Below, in pieces: positions 21,401-33,691 of a stretch of DNA of 64,000 bases. The notes beneath the pieces were generated by a model that was not told where the DNA came from, ran no database searches, and saw only the letters and a list, made by a program, of their open reading frames with translations. A program made the translations under genes and the position numbers. Numbering within the stretch: position 1 is the stretch's first letter; every line of letters starts with the position of its first letter. Source of the stretch: Rhopalosiphum padi (lineage: Eukaryota > Arthropoda > Insecta > Hemiptera > Aphididae); the NCBI RefSeq assembly GCF_020882245.1, contig NC_083597.1, positions 158,581 through 222,580 of the forward strand. Direction: 5' to 3'.

Positions 21401-24400
21401 CGTACTTGATTAATAGAGTGAAAAAATAAACCATTAATAAAATACTGAGAATTGATATAAGATTTAAAATGATTAAATTAAATATGAACACATTTATAAA
21501 TGACCGCTTTGTAGAACATTTAACGTGATAACGATCCCCTTAGAAACTGATTTATTAATTTTAAATATTTGAGGAGCTCACAAAGAAAACCATGATAATA
21601 ATAGATCCCATATTATTTTAGCTAAAAGATCAGTGTAAATAGTATTAATCTGACCATCTAATCCAATTGGCAACGATTTTTATTAAATAGAAATAAAATA
21701 TTAATGTATTATTGAATGTAGATTTAAATCGACGGAATCAATGTTGTTCATTTCGGAATATTGTTTAATTTTAAATTAAAACAAGATTTGAGTTTGATAG
21801 TTTAGTGTTGCTAATATTAAATCCAGAGTGTAAGTAGGTTTAACCTAACCTACTATAGGTACCTTATTATTATTAACACCCAATAATGAAAATCAAATTT
21901 TATCCAGAGTAATAGTTTTATTAGCGTGACTGGTTTGTAATTAGCTAATATTATGACACAATAATTGAAAAATACATAAGATGTGAACAACAAAAACAAA
22001 TAAGTGATTGTGGGCTATAACACGTTTAGGTTGAATACTTATTAAGAAACAATTATAAATAATCAAAAATGACAAATAGAGAGCGATAAAAAATAAAACG
22101 GTTATAGGACACTGTACGATCACCTAGAAAACATTTATAATTTCCTTTTTCGCCACAGTCACTTTTCGACCAGTACAGTTTTCTTTAACATTTACAATTA
22201 TAAAAACTGAATATATAATTTGACATATTATTACCTTTGTTAAATTAAAAATTAATTTGTGTTTGACAAATTTTACTATTTTTATAAACTTTGCTCTTCA
22301 ATGTAAGTTAATTTCGTTCATAGTTGGTTTTTTGGCAATAAAGATAAACCAGTGTTGTTCTTTGTTTGATATAATACAATGTAAGACTCCACCCAATCAA
22401 TTATACCAATTATAGTGATATATCCAAAGTATAGTATAGAGTAAAGCCAAAATGTACCTTATCGTTTCCATATTATTTACTATGTATAATGTACATACTA
22501 TATTATATTAGGTATATTATTATTTTGTTTATTATATTTTTATTAATGTATTAATTCTTATTAACAATAAATTATTAATCTTTGGTGTCTGACATTCCAA
22601 ATTTGAAGAGGGAAAATAAGTGTATCATTCTTTCCGCTAATACCTATATGTTGAATCAAAATAAGATATTATCTAAAGGTGTGGTTCCTAATGGAAATAG
22701 TTCTTAAGTAAAAGTTATATACATATTAAATATTTCATTAGGTATTTCCTCAACTGGCAAAAACGCTAAAGATGTTATAATTTTACATTGTTTTACAATT
22801 TTTTCGTTATTATTATACATTTTTGATAATCATAAAATTTTTTGAATTTAGTTTAGTAGTTTGATTTTGGTTCATAGTGTATTTTAGAGTATATAGGTTG
22901 TATTCTACTGTGTCACCAAACTCATGCCTCTTACTGATTGTGATCACGATCCGTGATCTAAAGTTTTAAGCAATTTAATTTTAAATTATCATAAAAAATA
23001 TGTTTTCCTGTTTGTGTACCATACAAATTGTCCGCGATCGATTATTACCAATTTATTTTCACCGTACAAAGTGTCCGCGGAGTATACAACTCAAAAAATA
23101 CATAATACAAAGTGTCCTATTTACCGAATTAAACACACGTCATACCATACATAGAACTAAACTTGAACTATTAATTATCATTAATTTAATACTATTTAAG
23201 ATTTAGAAAATTCCGTTATAAAATTGAATGTAATAGTTAATCATACTTTTGTCCTTTTGATATCTTGGTTCCAACTTAAGCCTAACCTAACCTAAGAAAT
23301 TAAACTTAATTTGAAAAATAAACGAACAAAAACATAAAATCTTAAATTATTTACTAGGTTATTCTATATTTTTTTTAACTTTTGAAAAGAATGTAAGCAA
23401 AAAAATTCTGTTATTCAATACTGAGACTTCATATAGGACATCAATAAAATCGATTTTTAGGGAGATCTCGATTAGGGTCTTAATGATCGGTATTTTTTCA
23501 TCGGATTTTTGACCATCCATTTTTTCTAGTACTTCCTCGTTTGTTAACATATTTGTCTAACTTATTTTAAGCATTCTTCTGTAATCAATGATTATCATTT
23601 ATCAAGAGTTAATTAAATTAAACACTTAAGGTTTCTTTTTAAAAACCATCTGAGCATTAAAATTAATTATAAAATAATCTTGAAAAAATCCTATAAGATA
23701 CACTAAATAGTTTATAAATATATCAATTCTAAATGTTCGAAAAAATTTTTTTTAGTTCATTCGTCGGTTCCAATCTTGCATTTTGTTTTTATATTTGGTC
23801 TCAAGACTTGACCACATTTAACATTGAACTAAACAACTAATTGAGCAAACTTATTTCTTTCCAGAGCTTTTCGATAAGCCAATAAAAATTATTTCAATTT
23901 TTTTTTTATACATGTGAGAATTTCAAAACTAATTCTAAATAAATCTCATTAGTTCATATATTACTATTTCTTTTATCATTATTTTAATATTAATTTATAC
24001 TTTATGTTGTTAAAATATTATCATAATTGTCATCATATTCTATAAGTATCTTTGGTTGAATTGTTTTGTTTACTATACATTTTATCAAAAAACATTTGTC
24101 CGTTGAATATACAATAAATAAACATGTTCAAGATATCTGGTAGTTTTGTGGAGTATATTGTAAACAGATATATAATTTTTCACCATACTAATATTTTATC
24201 ACATTACTAAATACAAACAATATGATAGAACATACAATATATTATATACGCCTACCGGCATGTAGGTTTACTATATTCATCAAACTGTGTTAAATGTATT
24301 ATTATTATTATTGATACTCGTATATACGTGCTTGTACTCGTATTTTCAGACATAACTTAAATAACTTTTAAGATATTATCTTTGGAATAATTATACGGAT

Positions 24401-27256
24401 TATCAATTATACAGGTTATTAAAGGTAATATCGGTAGTAAAGGTAATATACCTATATACCTGACGGGAGTTGAAGGAAAAGGAGTGGAAAAATATCAGGT
24501 AATCAGCGGAAAATTAATTCCGTGTATCGAGCCGAGTCAGCGTGGCGGGAAAGGAAAAAAGTAAACTCATCAGATAAATAAACAAAACGAATTTACACTC
24601 GAACAATTGTAGAGATGGTGTAAATGTTCAATGCTTTTTTTTATTATTTAAAATTATATACTGCTTTCATCCGCAGTAGGTACCTGATACGACTTCTGAT
24701 AACCTTTCCAATACTAGGACTTTCTCCGTAATCAAATAACTAGTCACCGGGGAAATAACTTTGAATTCTTACTGAAGTATTTTTCTTAAAATAAGAAAAA
24801 AATCGATGATTATTTTGCGAAGGGAAAACAAAAAAAAAATATGGTAAAGTATATTTTATTATAACAAGGTATTTGTATAATACGTGTCTTCATTGTTGTG
24901 CTTATTGCATATTGTTGTTGATATGAATAGTTAAAATTACAATTATTATTATATTCCACGAATTGTATAAAATGTACAGTGAATCAATACATATATTTTA
25001 TGTTTGACGGTTTATTTATCATACAAATTATTTAAGTTATTTTTTTGTCAAATAAATCTTTGTTTGATATCAAATATCAATATGCATAATATATATCATA
25101 ATTTTGGTGACATTATATACACAATTAATTAATTATTTATAAACAGAACAACTGAACAATTTATATTATTAAGTATAAAAATAATTGTTCAATATTTCTT
25201 AGAAAATATTAACATAATTAATTTAAATCTGCGGTCATGTATTACATAAACATAAACATTTTTATTCTTCAATGCCAGTAAAAATGTTAAAATATTATAT
25301 AAAATTTTATATTAATTAATAACACAGTTGAGCCAAGTTTATAAACATATTTTATAAGTATATAATATCACAAAAGTAACTAATTAAACCTTACTGTTTT
25401 ATAATAATATCTTGTTAGTTCTTATGATAAAAAAAATTCTAAAAACTCAACTCATACATAGCCTAGATATATATTGGCAGTCCACTAGCTGATATATATG
25501 GGTTTATCACTATTAAATTTTTTTTTGATGATCGGACGTAATAATATTTCTTTATTTAATAATTCCCAATTCCCATTATAATATTGTATACTTTTAATTA
25601 ATATATTGGACACAAGTACCTACAATGTACATTACAGTAACGTGTCGATTATCCGCTTTAATTGTGCCCGAAAGGGTGCCAACAGAGATTTTAAATAATT
25701 ATTATAAAATCATATTATTGATTTAATTCTTTTTCATACGTAAATTTGCCAAATTGCGTTTCATTTTTTTTTCGTTACATGAACAATTTAAATCTTTTTT
25801 TATCACAGAAATGCCAATAACTCATTTTACCAAAAAAAAAAAAACAATTATCTGTAGTTAGTTAATTTGGAGAACAAATAATAAACGTACACGGACTGAA
25901 TCACGATGGCATACTGAATAATATTTTATTAGCAATTTAAAACCGATGTTTGACAGCGAATCGCTTTAGGAACTCGCGCGATGCGTTTTGCCGTTGGATT
26001 TATTTAAATCACGCTTTAGTACGTAAAAATATGCACATTTATTACCGAGTTAAATATTATATATTTAATATAGGTATAATATATAATATATATTTAATCA
26101 TTTGTATTTTGAATTTACTACATAGTACATTATTATGTTTAGTATAGTATAACACCAAAATAATATTAAAATGGGTATAAATGGTAATAAAAATACATAG
26201 TTTAAAATATAATTAGGAATATATGAATAATAATATAATTATAAGTTATAGCTATAACTATAAAATATCAAAAGATTTATTTGATAAAAAATTAATATGA
26301 TAAATTATAAAATGTTCATGTTTTTGAACATTTTCATGACACTGAAATCAATCAAGGTTTCTACTTTAACCTTTTGACGTACAAAACAGTACCAGACTTT
26401 CGACGTCAGGAGGTAGGATTGCATAGTTAGGCATCGATTTACACTAGTTGATGACAGACACCTAGATACTCAAATTCAACTTTTCTGCATTCAAAACAAG
26501 ACTATCAAAGCATCGAGCTACCTAATCAGTAGTAGCAACAACTTCGCCAACATTTTTATCACTCACTTAATCACAAAATTAAAATTTTGATTATTTGAAT
26601 TTCTCCCAAGTCGTGTTTCCGACCTAGGGTACTCACTTACACCGAGTTACATGGATAGCTAGTCAGTTAAAAAACTTAATTTATAACTATTAACATATTA
26701 TAGTAATTGTACACCTTGATTGATAACTGATACATTATTCATTATCAATAATTTTTGCGTGCAATTAATATATTATTTCTAATTATCTATAACCAAATAC
26801 GTTTAAAAGAAAAAAAAATGTTTTTCAATATTTCATTGAAATATTTTAAGAAGAGTGAAATATTTCGATTGAAAAATTAATAAATTTGTGACCGGATCGT
26901 ACTTTTTAAAATGATTATGAAATAGTTTAGCTTTACCGGGGTTAAATTAATAGATCATCGAATATTCATATTTATTATATTTTAAGTTAGAATAAATTAG
27001 TAAATACTTACCCTAGAATGATTTCCATCAACGAAGAACTGAGATTGAGTCCAGGCAGCTCCTGTCGATACGCTGGGCGCTACAAAAGTATTCAGTACCA
27101 TATCTTCGGCTGCTCGTCCACCATTCCCTCCAATCAAACCTTCACCACCGCCATCGTCCAATTTGTCACTGCGCCCGGTCTTAGCGAACATGCGAACACT
27201 TTCAGATGCTGGCGTGCCTTCTCGGAACATGGTATAACCTCTAGAATGCGACCTGC
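15272..27256 (-). CDS. spondin-family secreted protein, M-spondin/mindin type (3' half; six exons)
   Basis: Spliced on the minus strand: 27256-27012, 21002-20898, 20201-20022, 18116-17947, 15948-15809, 15468-15272. All introns are GT-AG and phases agree at every junction, giving about 345 codons to a TAA. The product is the C-terminal part of the Spondin_N (F-spondin) domain, then a charged linker, then one thrombospondin type-1 repeat ending THFEW. Spondin-2/mindin and insect M-spondin have this single-TSR layout, whereas F-spondin has several TSRs. Such proteins are secreted matrix or cell-surface ligands. The signal peptide and first part of Spondin_N must be encoded upstream of 27256; I found no exon for them up to 64000. 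A possible AATAAA signal is at 15200-15205, about 70 nt after the stop. Confidence 0.88.
15809..15948 (-). CDS. spondin gene exon (Lys-rich linker)
   Basis: Found by phase: the leftover AG of the previous exon plus its first T gives Ser. Then come 46 codons (IGDDKVLVSNNVTSS ... ILDNYHVQKHKKTHKKS) and one leftover A, which joins GG of the last exon to make Arg. TTTTCAG acceptor, donor TCAA/GTGATT. A possible N-glycosylation site is NNVTSS. Without this exon the flanking exons are out of phase. Confidence 0.8.
16068..17097 (-). mobile_element. 5'-truncated jockey-clade LINE, RT C-terminus and 3' UTR
   Basis: Sense order: KYLGVTLDRQL (near 17030), then AEYASPVWLNSSHCSKIDVQ and MRIISGTVKSTPTEWLPVL (16920-16627), then WVTLNRLRTW and CDCGHSLQSISHIISDCPLH to a stop at 16216. 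These are the end of a jockey-type reverse transcriptase and its downstream Cys/His segment (CDCG...H..SDCP). Frameshifts and stops near 17005 and 16610 break it. The 3' UTR runs to about 16068 and ends in an ATAATAAT-type tail. It lies inside a spondin intron, in the same orientation as the gene. Confidence 0.8.
17180..17295 (+). repeat. dispersed repeat, copy B (poly-A end)
   Basis: Homologous to copy A at 13225-13346 (see shared words there), here ending in a run of about 15 A. Its position next to the 5' end of the LINE fragment may be coincidence. Confidence 0.6.
17596..17770. mobile_element. pogo/Tc1-mariner-type MITE, 175 bp
   Basis: Left end CAGTAGAATCCGCTTAATTG and right end (complement) CAGTAGAATCCACTTATTTG are near-perfect inverted repeats of over 20 bp. 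It is flanked by TA on both sides. CAGTaGAAtC-type ends with TA duplication are typical of pogo/Tigger-derived MITEs. No coding capacity. Confidence 0.82.
17947..18116 (-). CDS. spondin gene exon (end of Spondin_N and acidic linker)
   Basis: TATTATAG acceptor and AAAAG/GTAAGG donor, 170 nt, ending with two bases of a Ser codon. It starts IKEYEQSLNGRGQASDPT, completing the family's I-K-x-x-E-Y strand, then becomes charged (DSDSDREVQLEMEQQRREQE). Regulatory or protease-sensitive linker roles are only inference. Confidence 0.85.
18117..20021. other. spondin intron, AT-rich, with TTAGG patch
   Basis: 1.9-kb intron; apart from the telomere-like patch at 18792-18813 no element was recognised. Confidence 0.6.
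18792..18813 (+). repeat. interstitial telomere-type (TTAGG)n patch between direct repeats
   Basis: About four TTAGG units, the insect telomere repeat. GGCCTATGACATA (18781-18793) precedes the array and GGCCCTATGACATA (18816-18829) follows it, so the array sits between two near-identical 13-14 bp words. Confidence 0.75.
20022..20201 (-). CDS. spondin gene exon (Spondin_N C-terminal part)
   Basis: Exactly 60 codons, TATAG acceptor and AAAA/GTATTA donor: ADPIDAGCDNGFTFTAPNWP, then TDPQGIVYRIKSNYPSHPAS and SFYYPQFNRLPTIATFQFIK. DAG-x-DNGFTF and YPSHPA-x-SFYYP are conserved in the family. Confidence 0.93.
20202..20897. other. spondin intron, nothing recognised
   Basis: About 0.7 kb of AT-rich intron without visible repeats. 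Confidence 0.6.
20898..21002 (-). CDS. spondin gene exon (Spondin_N core)
   Basis: Exactly 35 codons between a TTTTTAAG acceptor and a GAG/GTTAGT donor: VSLMSRMIPSPDWFIGIDSF then DLCVNGNWLDSITIE. SR-hydrophobic-PSPDWF-hydrophobic-G-hydrophobic-D is the hallmark of the spondin domain. Confidence 0.93.
21003..27011. other. 6-kb spondin intron
   Basis: AT-rich. It contains the short-motif array at 23022-23117 and a possible pogo-type fragment near 25636-25680 (CAGTAACGTGTCGATTATCC). Small CCTAA motifs occur at about 21844 and 23281. A modestly GC-richer stretch at 24470-24560 shows no convincing exon. Confidence 0.6.
23022..23117 (+). repeat. short-motif array: three copies of an ACAAAGTGTCCGCG-like word
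   Basis: ATACAAATTGTCCGCG (23022), GTACAAAGTGTCCGCGG (23064) and ATACAAAGTGTCC (23105), spaced about 42 nt. The style is the same as in the arrays at 11014, 43081 and 52153. Confidence 0.55.
27012..27256 (-). CDS. spondin gene exon (Spondin_N domain, middle)
   Basis: Acceptor TTTTTAG before GCAGGTCGC; donor GG/GTAAGT. It starts in phase (two bases complete a Gly codon) and gives 81 further codons: RSHSRGYTMFREGTPASESV, then MFAKTGRSDKLDD, a Gly-rich loop (GGGEGLIGGNGG), and TFVAPSVSTGAAW to FFVDGNHSR. This corresponds to the SH..Y.mfr.g..AS..VR.fa.tG and FFVDGNHS segments of Spondin_N. Confidence 0.88.
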
Positions 27257-27338
27257 CTAAAAATTAAATAACTATAATAGAAATTATAGTTTATAGATAA
27301 TCGAACTGATTTGTATGAGTGTGCTTATTATTAGAATA

Positions 27339-27533
27339 CAGGGGTCACCAAATGGTGGCCCACGAACAAATTTTATCCGGCCCACAGACAAAGAATAAAT
27401 AACATATACTACGACAACATAATTTATGTTATTATAATTTATTATATATATTTAGAATTTTGATGACCCGCGAAAAGTTTTCAGATTCCTAATAAGTAAT
27501 ATGTCTCTTAAAAATATTAACTGGTGACCCCTG
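27339..27533. mobile_element. non-autonomous hAT element (MITE), 195 bp
   Basis: Perfect 12-bp inverted ends, CAGGGGTCACCA at 27339 and TGGTGACCCCTG ending at 27533. Flanking octamers TTAGAATA and CTCTAATA match at five of eight positions, so the target duplication is eroded. It lies about 80 bp outside the first visible spondin exon. Confidence 0.8.
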
Positions 27534-27696
27534 CTCTAATATGTTTTATAGAAATTCTATTTAGAAATAAAACACATTATACATGATACGGATGTTGATT
27601 ATGGAGTTATAAATTATAGTTTATTTTTAAACCAATACATTTTAATACTTTAGCTGAAACTTATAAAATAAACATTTAATTATCTGCTTAGATCAG

Positions 27697-27800
27697 CTGT
27701 AGTTCTCAATCTTTTTGCGGTCGCAGACCGGTTAGGTCCATTTAGGATATACACGGTACCCTTTTAATCGCAGATCAATAGAATTTTGGGTAGGTGGCCG
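27697..27800 (+). repeat. probable truncated hAT MITE left end
   Basis: CTGTAGTTCTCAATCTTTTT followed by GCGGTCGCAGACCGG matches the common hAT pattern CAGTGGTTCTCAACC...GCGGACCGG. No right end was found nearby. Confidence 0.45.
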
Positions 27801-27939
27801 ACAATAAATTGTCTTCGGTAAAATAACATTCATAATAACAAGATCATAAAAATATGAAATAGTGAAATATGGAAAAATGGCAATGCAGTATGTACACATA
27901 CAAAACCAAAAATCAAACCGCATAGAAATTGTGGGGGCC

Positions 27940-28320
27940 CATGGTCGATGCTTAGCCTATCATTTGCAAGACGTGCATGGAGTTGAACTTGGAAGTACAA
28001 AATGGTTCATCTGCGTATATTATCTGACAACTGACAAAATAGTGTGACTTACTGACTTGACGGAGGTAACTGTTCTCGGTCAACGGTCGTGATAAGATGA
28101 AAAAATGCCTAAGTGTGGAAAAAGCGACAGAGCCGTTGGACCTCCGGCGTTTGATATCATGGAGTCTTCGTCGTTGTGGGGGATTACATTATGGGTCGTG
28201 ATACAATATTTGTGGGTACGTTATTGCAGCCATGGACCCCGGTGCGCGCTGGAGCCAAAGCAACGCGTCGGCGGCGACGGTGATCAGCCACGTGAACGCC
28301 GTGTTAACTAGACACTGAAT
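27940..28320. other. GC-elevated segment, unassigned
   Basis: This stretch stands out from the AT-rich surroundings, with CpG-rich sequence at 28225-28305. On the plus strand a TTATTGCAG precedes CCATGGACCCCGGTGCGCG, and the ATG frame reads MDPGARWSQSNASAATVIS to a stop near 28316. A second frame encodes a hydrophobic stretch (LWGITLWVVIQYLWV). Neither matches a family I know. It could be a first exon, a promoter/CpG island or a retrocopy scrap. Confidence 0.25.
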
Positions 28321-30106
28321 ACTGATATACGGGGGAAGGAGAGGGACATAATTGTACATGATTTTCGCGACTTTTATAGAGTTATATAATATTACTAAAT
28401 AAAATCATTAGATATATGTGTATTATTCATTATTTCTGTGTGTTATCACTTTTTAGAACAGTAAAAATGCTTCGATAATCTACTATAGGTGTAGTTTATA
28501 ATAGTAAATTTGATTTAATTGTTATTTTATAAGTAAAAAGTCCATGAATTTTTTTTAATAATCGGAGAAAAAATTAAGGAAAAACGAGAATTTTTATGTT
28601 AGTCAAGTTTTTGATAACATCTAATAGTTATTTTTATGTAATTCCAAAACCAAAATATGTAGATACTTACTTTAAAAATTTTCACAAAGTATTTGTATTA
28701 TCATTTTCTATCTATACCTAGTAAAATTTAAAAAAAAGTCACTATGTTTGAGTTATATATAGAAAATTTATTTACCTATTTATTTTTTAATTTAATTTAG
28801 TCAAAAGCTTTGAAAATTGTATATTAGGTTCCTCAAAAGTTATTAATAAAATAAAATTAAACAAAAATAAGGTTGTTAATCCACAAAAAAATGTATAAGC
28901 GTTTAAGCGTTTTAAATTAAAATTTTAACAAAATATGAAAATAATAAAATAATTTTGTAGTTAGAAATTCATTAAATTATAATTATCCATGCTTAAATTT
29001 TTACAACATTGCATTTTCATGCGTGAAATAACTATTTTCCCTCAAACGATTTTTTTTTTTTTTAATTTCTAGGCGCCCATTTTTAAGGGTCATTTATATA
29101 TTATAAGGTCATACATAAATTGATTAAGTTAAAATCAGTGTCGCAGGTTATTGCATTTTTTTTTAATTAGAACTCTTTAGTTTCCAACTCATTTGATACA
29201 GGAGAGGTAGGTAAGCAGATAAAAAAGGTCGAACGATAAAATATCTTTTTCTGTCATTATAAGGTTATTTAGATTCAGAATTCAGTAACATTAAAAAGGC
29301 CAGATTCCATATTATATACCTACATAATATAAAAACGTGTATTTAAACGCTTAGTTTATTATCATGTATATTATATTACATGGCCTCGCAAACAAATGTG
29401 ACATTTAAACATTTGAGAAATTATTTCAAACGTCACAATAATACGTTGATATCAACAATTTGTAGAAAATATGAATAGGTATAATATAAAGATGTATCAC
29501 GAAATTCTGACAAATGAAATAACTTGTGTTCTATTCAATATTTTTTAATTTTTTTTTTTTTTGTTCATAAAATTAAGACGGCTGTACCACACGTGTAATA
29601 TACATTTATTTATTTTTTGTACAGAAAATAGCCAATTTATAAACATATTGAAAAAAATAGGTTTAGCATATTTTACTGTGTTTAATTTGAGTAATCCGTT
29701 TGCCAGTTATGAAGTTAAAATATTCGTTCAAATTTCTACTACTGGGTAATTTATCAAGCTCAAAAATAAAAACCATTAGTGAAAACAAATACGAATATAC
29801 GATAACAATATTATTCTTTATTATCTATGACGTTTTACTTCACCATGGCTTATTTAAATTTCACATATTATTATTAGTATTCGGATATCTTTATCGTTAA
29901 CTACTGATGAAAATTTAGTTTTGATTACTGTATTTTACTAAACGGTTTTAGTAAATGTTAAACTATTTATTTTCAATATGTTTATAAATTGGTTATTTTG
30001 AAACCATGCGTATATTCATATTTCATAAAAGAAAAATATATCCTGTATAATATTATTATTATAGTGTGACATTAAAAGTTATGACAATAATTATTCATTT
30101 ACAATA
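28321..30106. other. AT-rich non-coding DNA
   Basis: No gene or classifiable element. ORFs at 29561-29749 and 29700-29900 are AT-driven, low-complexity frames. Confidence 0.5.
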
Positions 30107-30114
30107 TTATATAC

Positions 30115-30297
30115 CAGGGGTGGCTAGCGAGAAGAGACTCGCGAGCCACCAAATATATTAATAAATATGGAAGAGCCAAAATGTAAAAAATAAAAAAAAA
30201 GGTCACACATAAATATAAATATACATAAATTCATACTAAAAATTTTTTTTTGTAAAAATGTTACCATAACATGCGAGCCGCAGTTTGGTCACCCCTG
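30115..30297. mobile_element. non-autonomous hAT element (MITE), 183 bp
   Basis: Starts CAGGGGTGGCTAGCGAG and ends GTTTGGTCACCCCTG. Flanks TTATATAC (30107-30114) and TTATATAT (30298-30305) agree at seven of eight positions. Confidence 0.85.
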
Positions 30298-33200
30298 TTA
30301 TATATACCATCATAGCAATGACATGATATTCTGTATACGCGATAATATGAGTATATGGTATCATACAATCATTTTGTAACTGTCTTTCGTATCATCATTA
30401 GGTTTATACATTTTATTGGCTTATTATTTATAATCTATATTTTATTATTTAATATGCATGTTATAAAATGTAACGATTATTAGGACATTATGTTGTACAT
30501 ATTTGACTTGTCATTTTTAAGTTTAATTTTGTCAATAATATATTTTGTTTTACTACGTACCTAGTAATACGATTATATTTGTAAATACGTATATAATATG
30601 AGTAAATTATAGGTTTTTAATGACCTTTATCAGAATAAAAATAAAAATTATTGTAGAATCAATACATTCATCACTCCGTTCAGAATCCAGAATCTCTTAA
30701 ATTACTTCAAAAACCTAAAATGTCATAGATCTTGTTTTAAGATGAAAAATAACAATGATATTATGTATTTTATTATTATGTTTAATAGCAACTATAATAT
30801 ATAAGAATAAAAGGCAATTTAAGGGTTTGTAATTTTGATTCTTATACGCTAGCCAGCTGTGTAACTTTTTCCCTTCAGCCGAGTGTTTTTGGCGTTAAGC
30901 CAACGAAAACCCTATACTCTATATACCTACTAAATAAATCCAAGCTAATTAAGTTCTTTCGATACTATTATCACATTGGAAACCGAAAGACCACTTTTCA
31001 TTTCAGGGAAAAAACTCAGCCATTCCAATTACATATTTATAAACACGTATATTTATTAATAAACAACAACTGTCACTAAAGAGTAATATCGTTGATACAG
31101 ACCACTGAGAACATATTATATAGTCTTGAATTTGATTGTGTAAATAATATATTTAAATATTTAAACTGATTTCTTTTAAATATTATATTTATATATTATA
31201 CAATATTTTATTAATTATTGGTACCTAATATTTGCTGGCCCCACTAAAACTTATTATTTAATTTATCTTTATAACAAGGTACTTATTTTTAAAGAGTGTA
31301 TCTCTATAAAATGCACAATACTTAGGTACGCAAGGAAATAATAATTTCATATGTTGCTTAGGTGTTTTTTTTATTATTATTTTACTTTTATACTATAGGT
31401 GAAATTATTTTATTTAATACTTCCTCCTTACGCACTTAATGTAGATTAATTTCCTATGATTATTAATTTCTAGCGTTTTATCTTTTGAAATAATATCAAA
31501 TAATATTTAACCACAAATATATGTAATTTTTGAAGGTCATTAAAATGTGCACAAAATATAAGTTGAAATAAATAAGTTTCGATCAATAAATTGATTTTAT
31601 GGATAGGTTTTGTTATATCGAAAAAATCTGAATTAAATTTTACAAATGTCTTTAATAATATTATTATTATTAAATGATCTAGTTTATTTGAAACAAAAAC
31701 AAATTATACCCGTATAGGTAAGTATACGCATGTATACATGTACATGTACACAAAAAGTACATAAAACTTAAAAGTAACAATAACTGACAAGGTATAGATA
31801 ATGTAAGTTGCTCATTGTAACCACTTTCCTTATCATAAATACAGTATTTTTTTAATATTATTATATTATTAATTAGGTAATTATCTAATATACATAATTT
31901 CACATTTATTTTAGAAACTATAAAAGGTAGGAAAAAATATTTGATTAGTATTGGTTCTACTATACATACATACATTTTATATACGTATTATATGCAAAAC
32001 ACTTTTTTTAGTTGAAAAATAGCCTAACATTTTTTTATATATCTTAGATCATAAATGCAAACAGTTATAAAGAAAATACAATATATTTTAGCTTACGTTA
32101 AAATTTAGATAAATTTTATCCAGTATTACTGACTAGATCTTACAAAATCAGTCATAAATAAAAATCACGGTTTTTACTTTTTAAACTAAATGAAAGCTGG
32201 GGTGAATATCATTGAATTAAAAAAAAATTATTATTGCAATATATTTTATGAACCATTGAACAGATTTTGAATTTTTTTTAATGATCACTATATGGTCTAT
32301 GAATGATAGACTATGATTATAATATATTTCATCAATTAATGACTAATGAGTCTTGATTGTTGGAAAAAAATCACTTTTATTTGAATTAATTAAATAATAA
32401 AAGTAGTCGTTGAAGTATAATATTATATTATGCCATAGTTTTCCTTTCGGAAGAGTAAATTTGAAGTTTAAATCCATAATACCTAATGTTATAGTACATA
32501 TAAATATAAATATATGTTTATAAATATAATACACATAATTTGTTAAAATAATAATAGACAAATTCAGTATGATTATTGACTTACATTTTAACATTTCTAA
32601 ATGCTTAATATAATATTAGATATATATATATATATGTATAAAATATATATGTATATAATAAGATAATATTTTTATAATTTGAATGATTTTCTGTTACAAC
32701 GAAATAGTTATTACTTATTAGGTACTCAGTTACTGCGTCAAAAATGGAGGGAGTATGGATGACTATAAATACATATGCACTATTTTATGTATACCATAAT
32801 AATTTTGATAAATGATAAAACAGACGGCCTTTGTGGTTCAAAACTGTCAGCAACATTCGTTGATTTATGGAGTCTCCCGGGCTAATATATATTTCTAACC
32901 CTACCCTCGTGTGCATATTTCGTGGTCGTCCATATAGTTTTTATCGAATCTGCGTTCACAAAAACCCTAATTTCCTCTTCACATGCTCCTACTAACCTGC
33001 CTCTGCCACAAATTCACGTGATGCACATGCACTGAATCTGAACTCCTCTATCACCAATTAATGTACATGACTCCGCTTGGTTTTTATAATATTTATCTTT
33101 GGTTTAACCTTTATTGACTCGGAAACTCCGAAAACAAAACACAATTGTTTCAAATGTTAATAAATTTGTATTTAATAAACGCATCCAAATTAGTAGGGTT

Positions 33201-33654
33201 ATTCGGGCATTCGGTTATGAGTTATGACACTAAATACACTGTACGCCCGTACACATTTATAAACATAAATCTTGATATTCATTATTAGTCATTGTTTTTT
33301 TTTATCACAAATCATATTCAAAGTTATATGAACTTTATATAATGTACCTTAAATTTTCGCTTTCTATGCACAACAAATGCTTCTGTCCATGTTGTCTAAT
33401 ATTATAGGCTAAGATTCAAAGGAGGAGATAATTATACACTCTAGCTGATGACATTGATATGTTATATAAATATTTGAAAAAATTATCCACGATCAAACAA
33501 ATTGTTAAATTTGTTACCTAATATAAAAGATAATGCTGTTGAATCTAAGTTACCTAACGATAAGATCTCCAAAAGCCGAATCATTGTGGATTTTAATTGT
33601 ATAATAGTACTATTGTATTATTGAAATTATATTGTTTTTATCATAAGAAATAAG

Positions 33655-33691
<37 letters not shown>

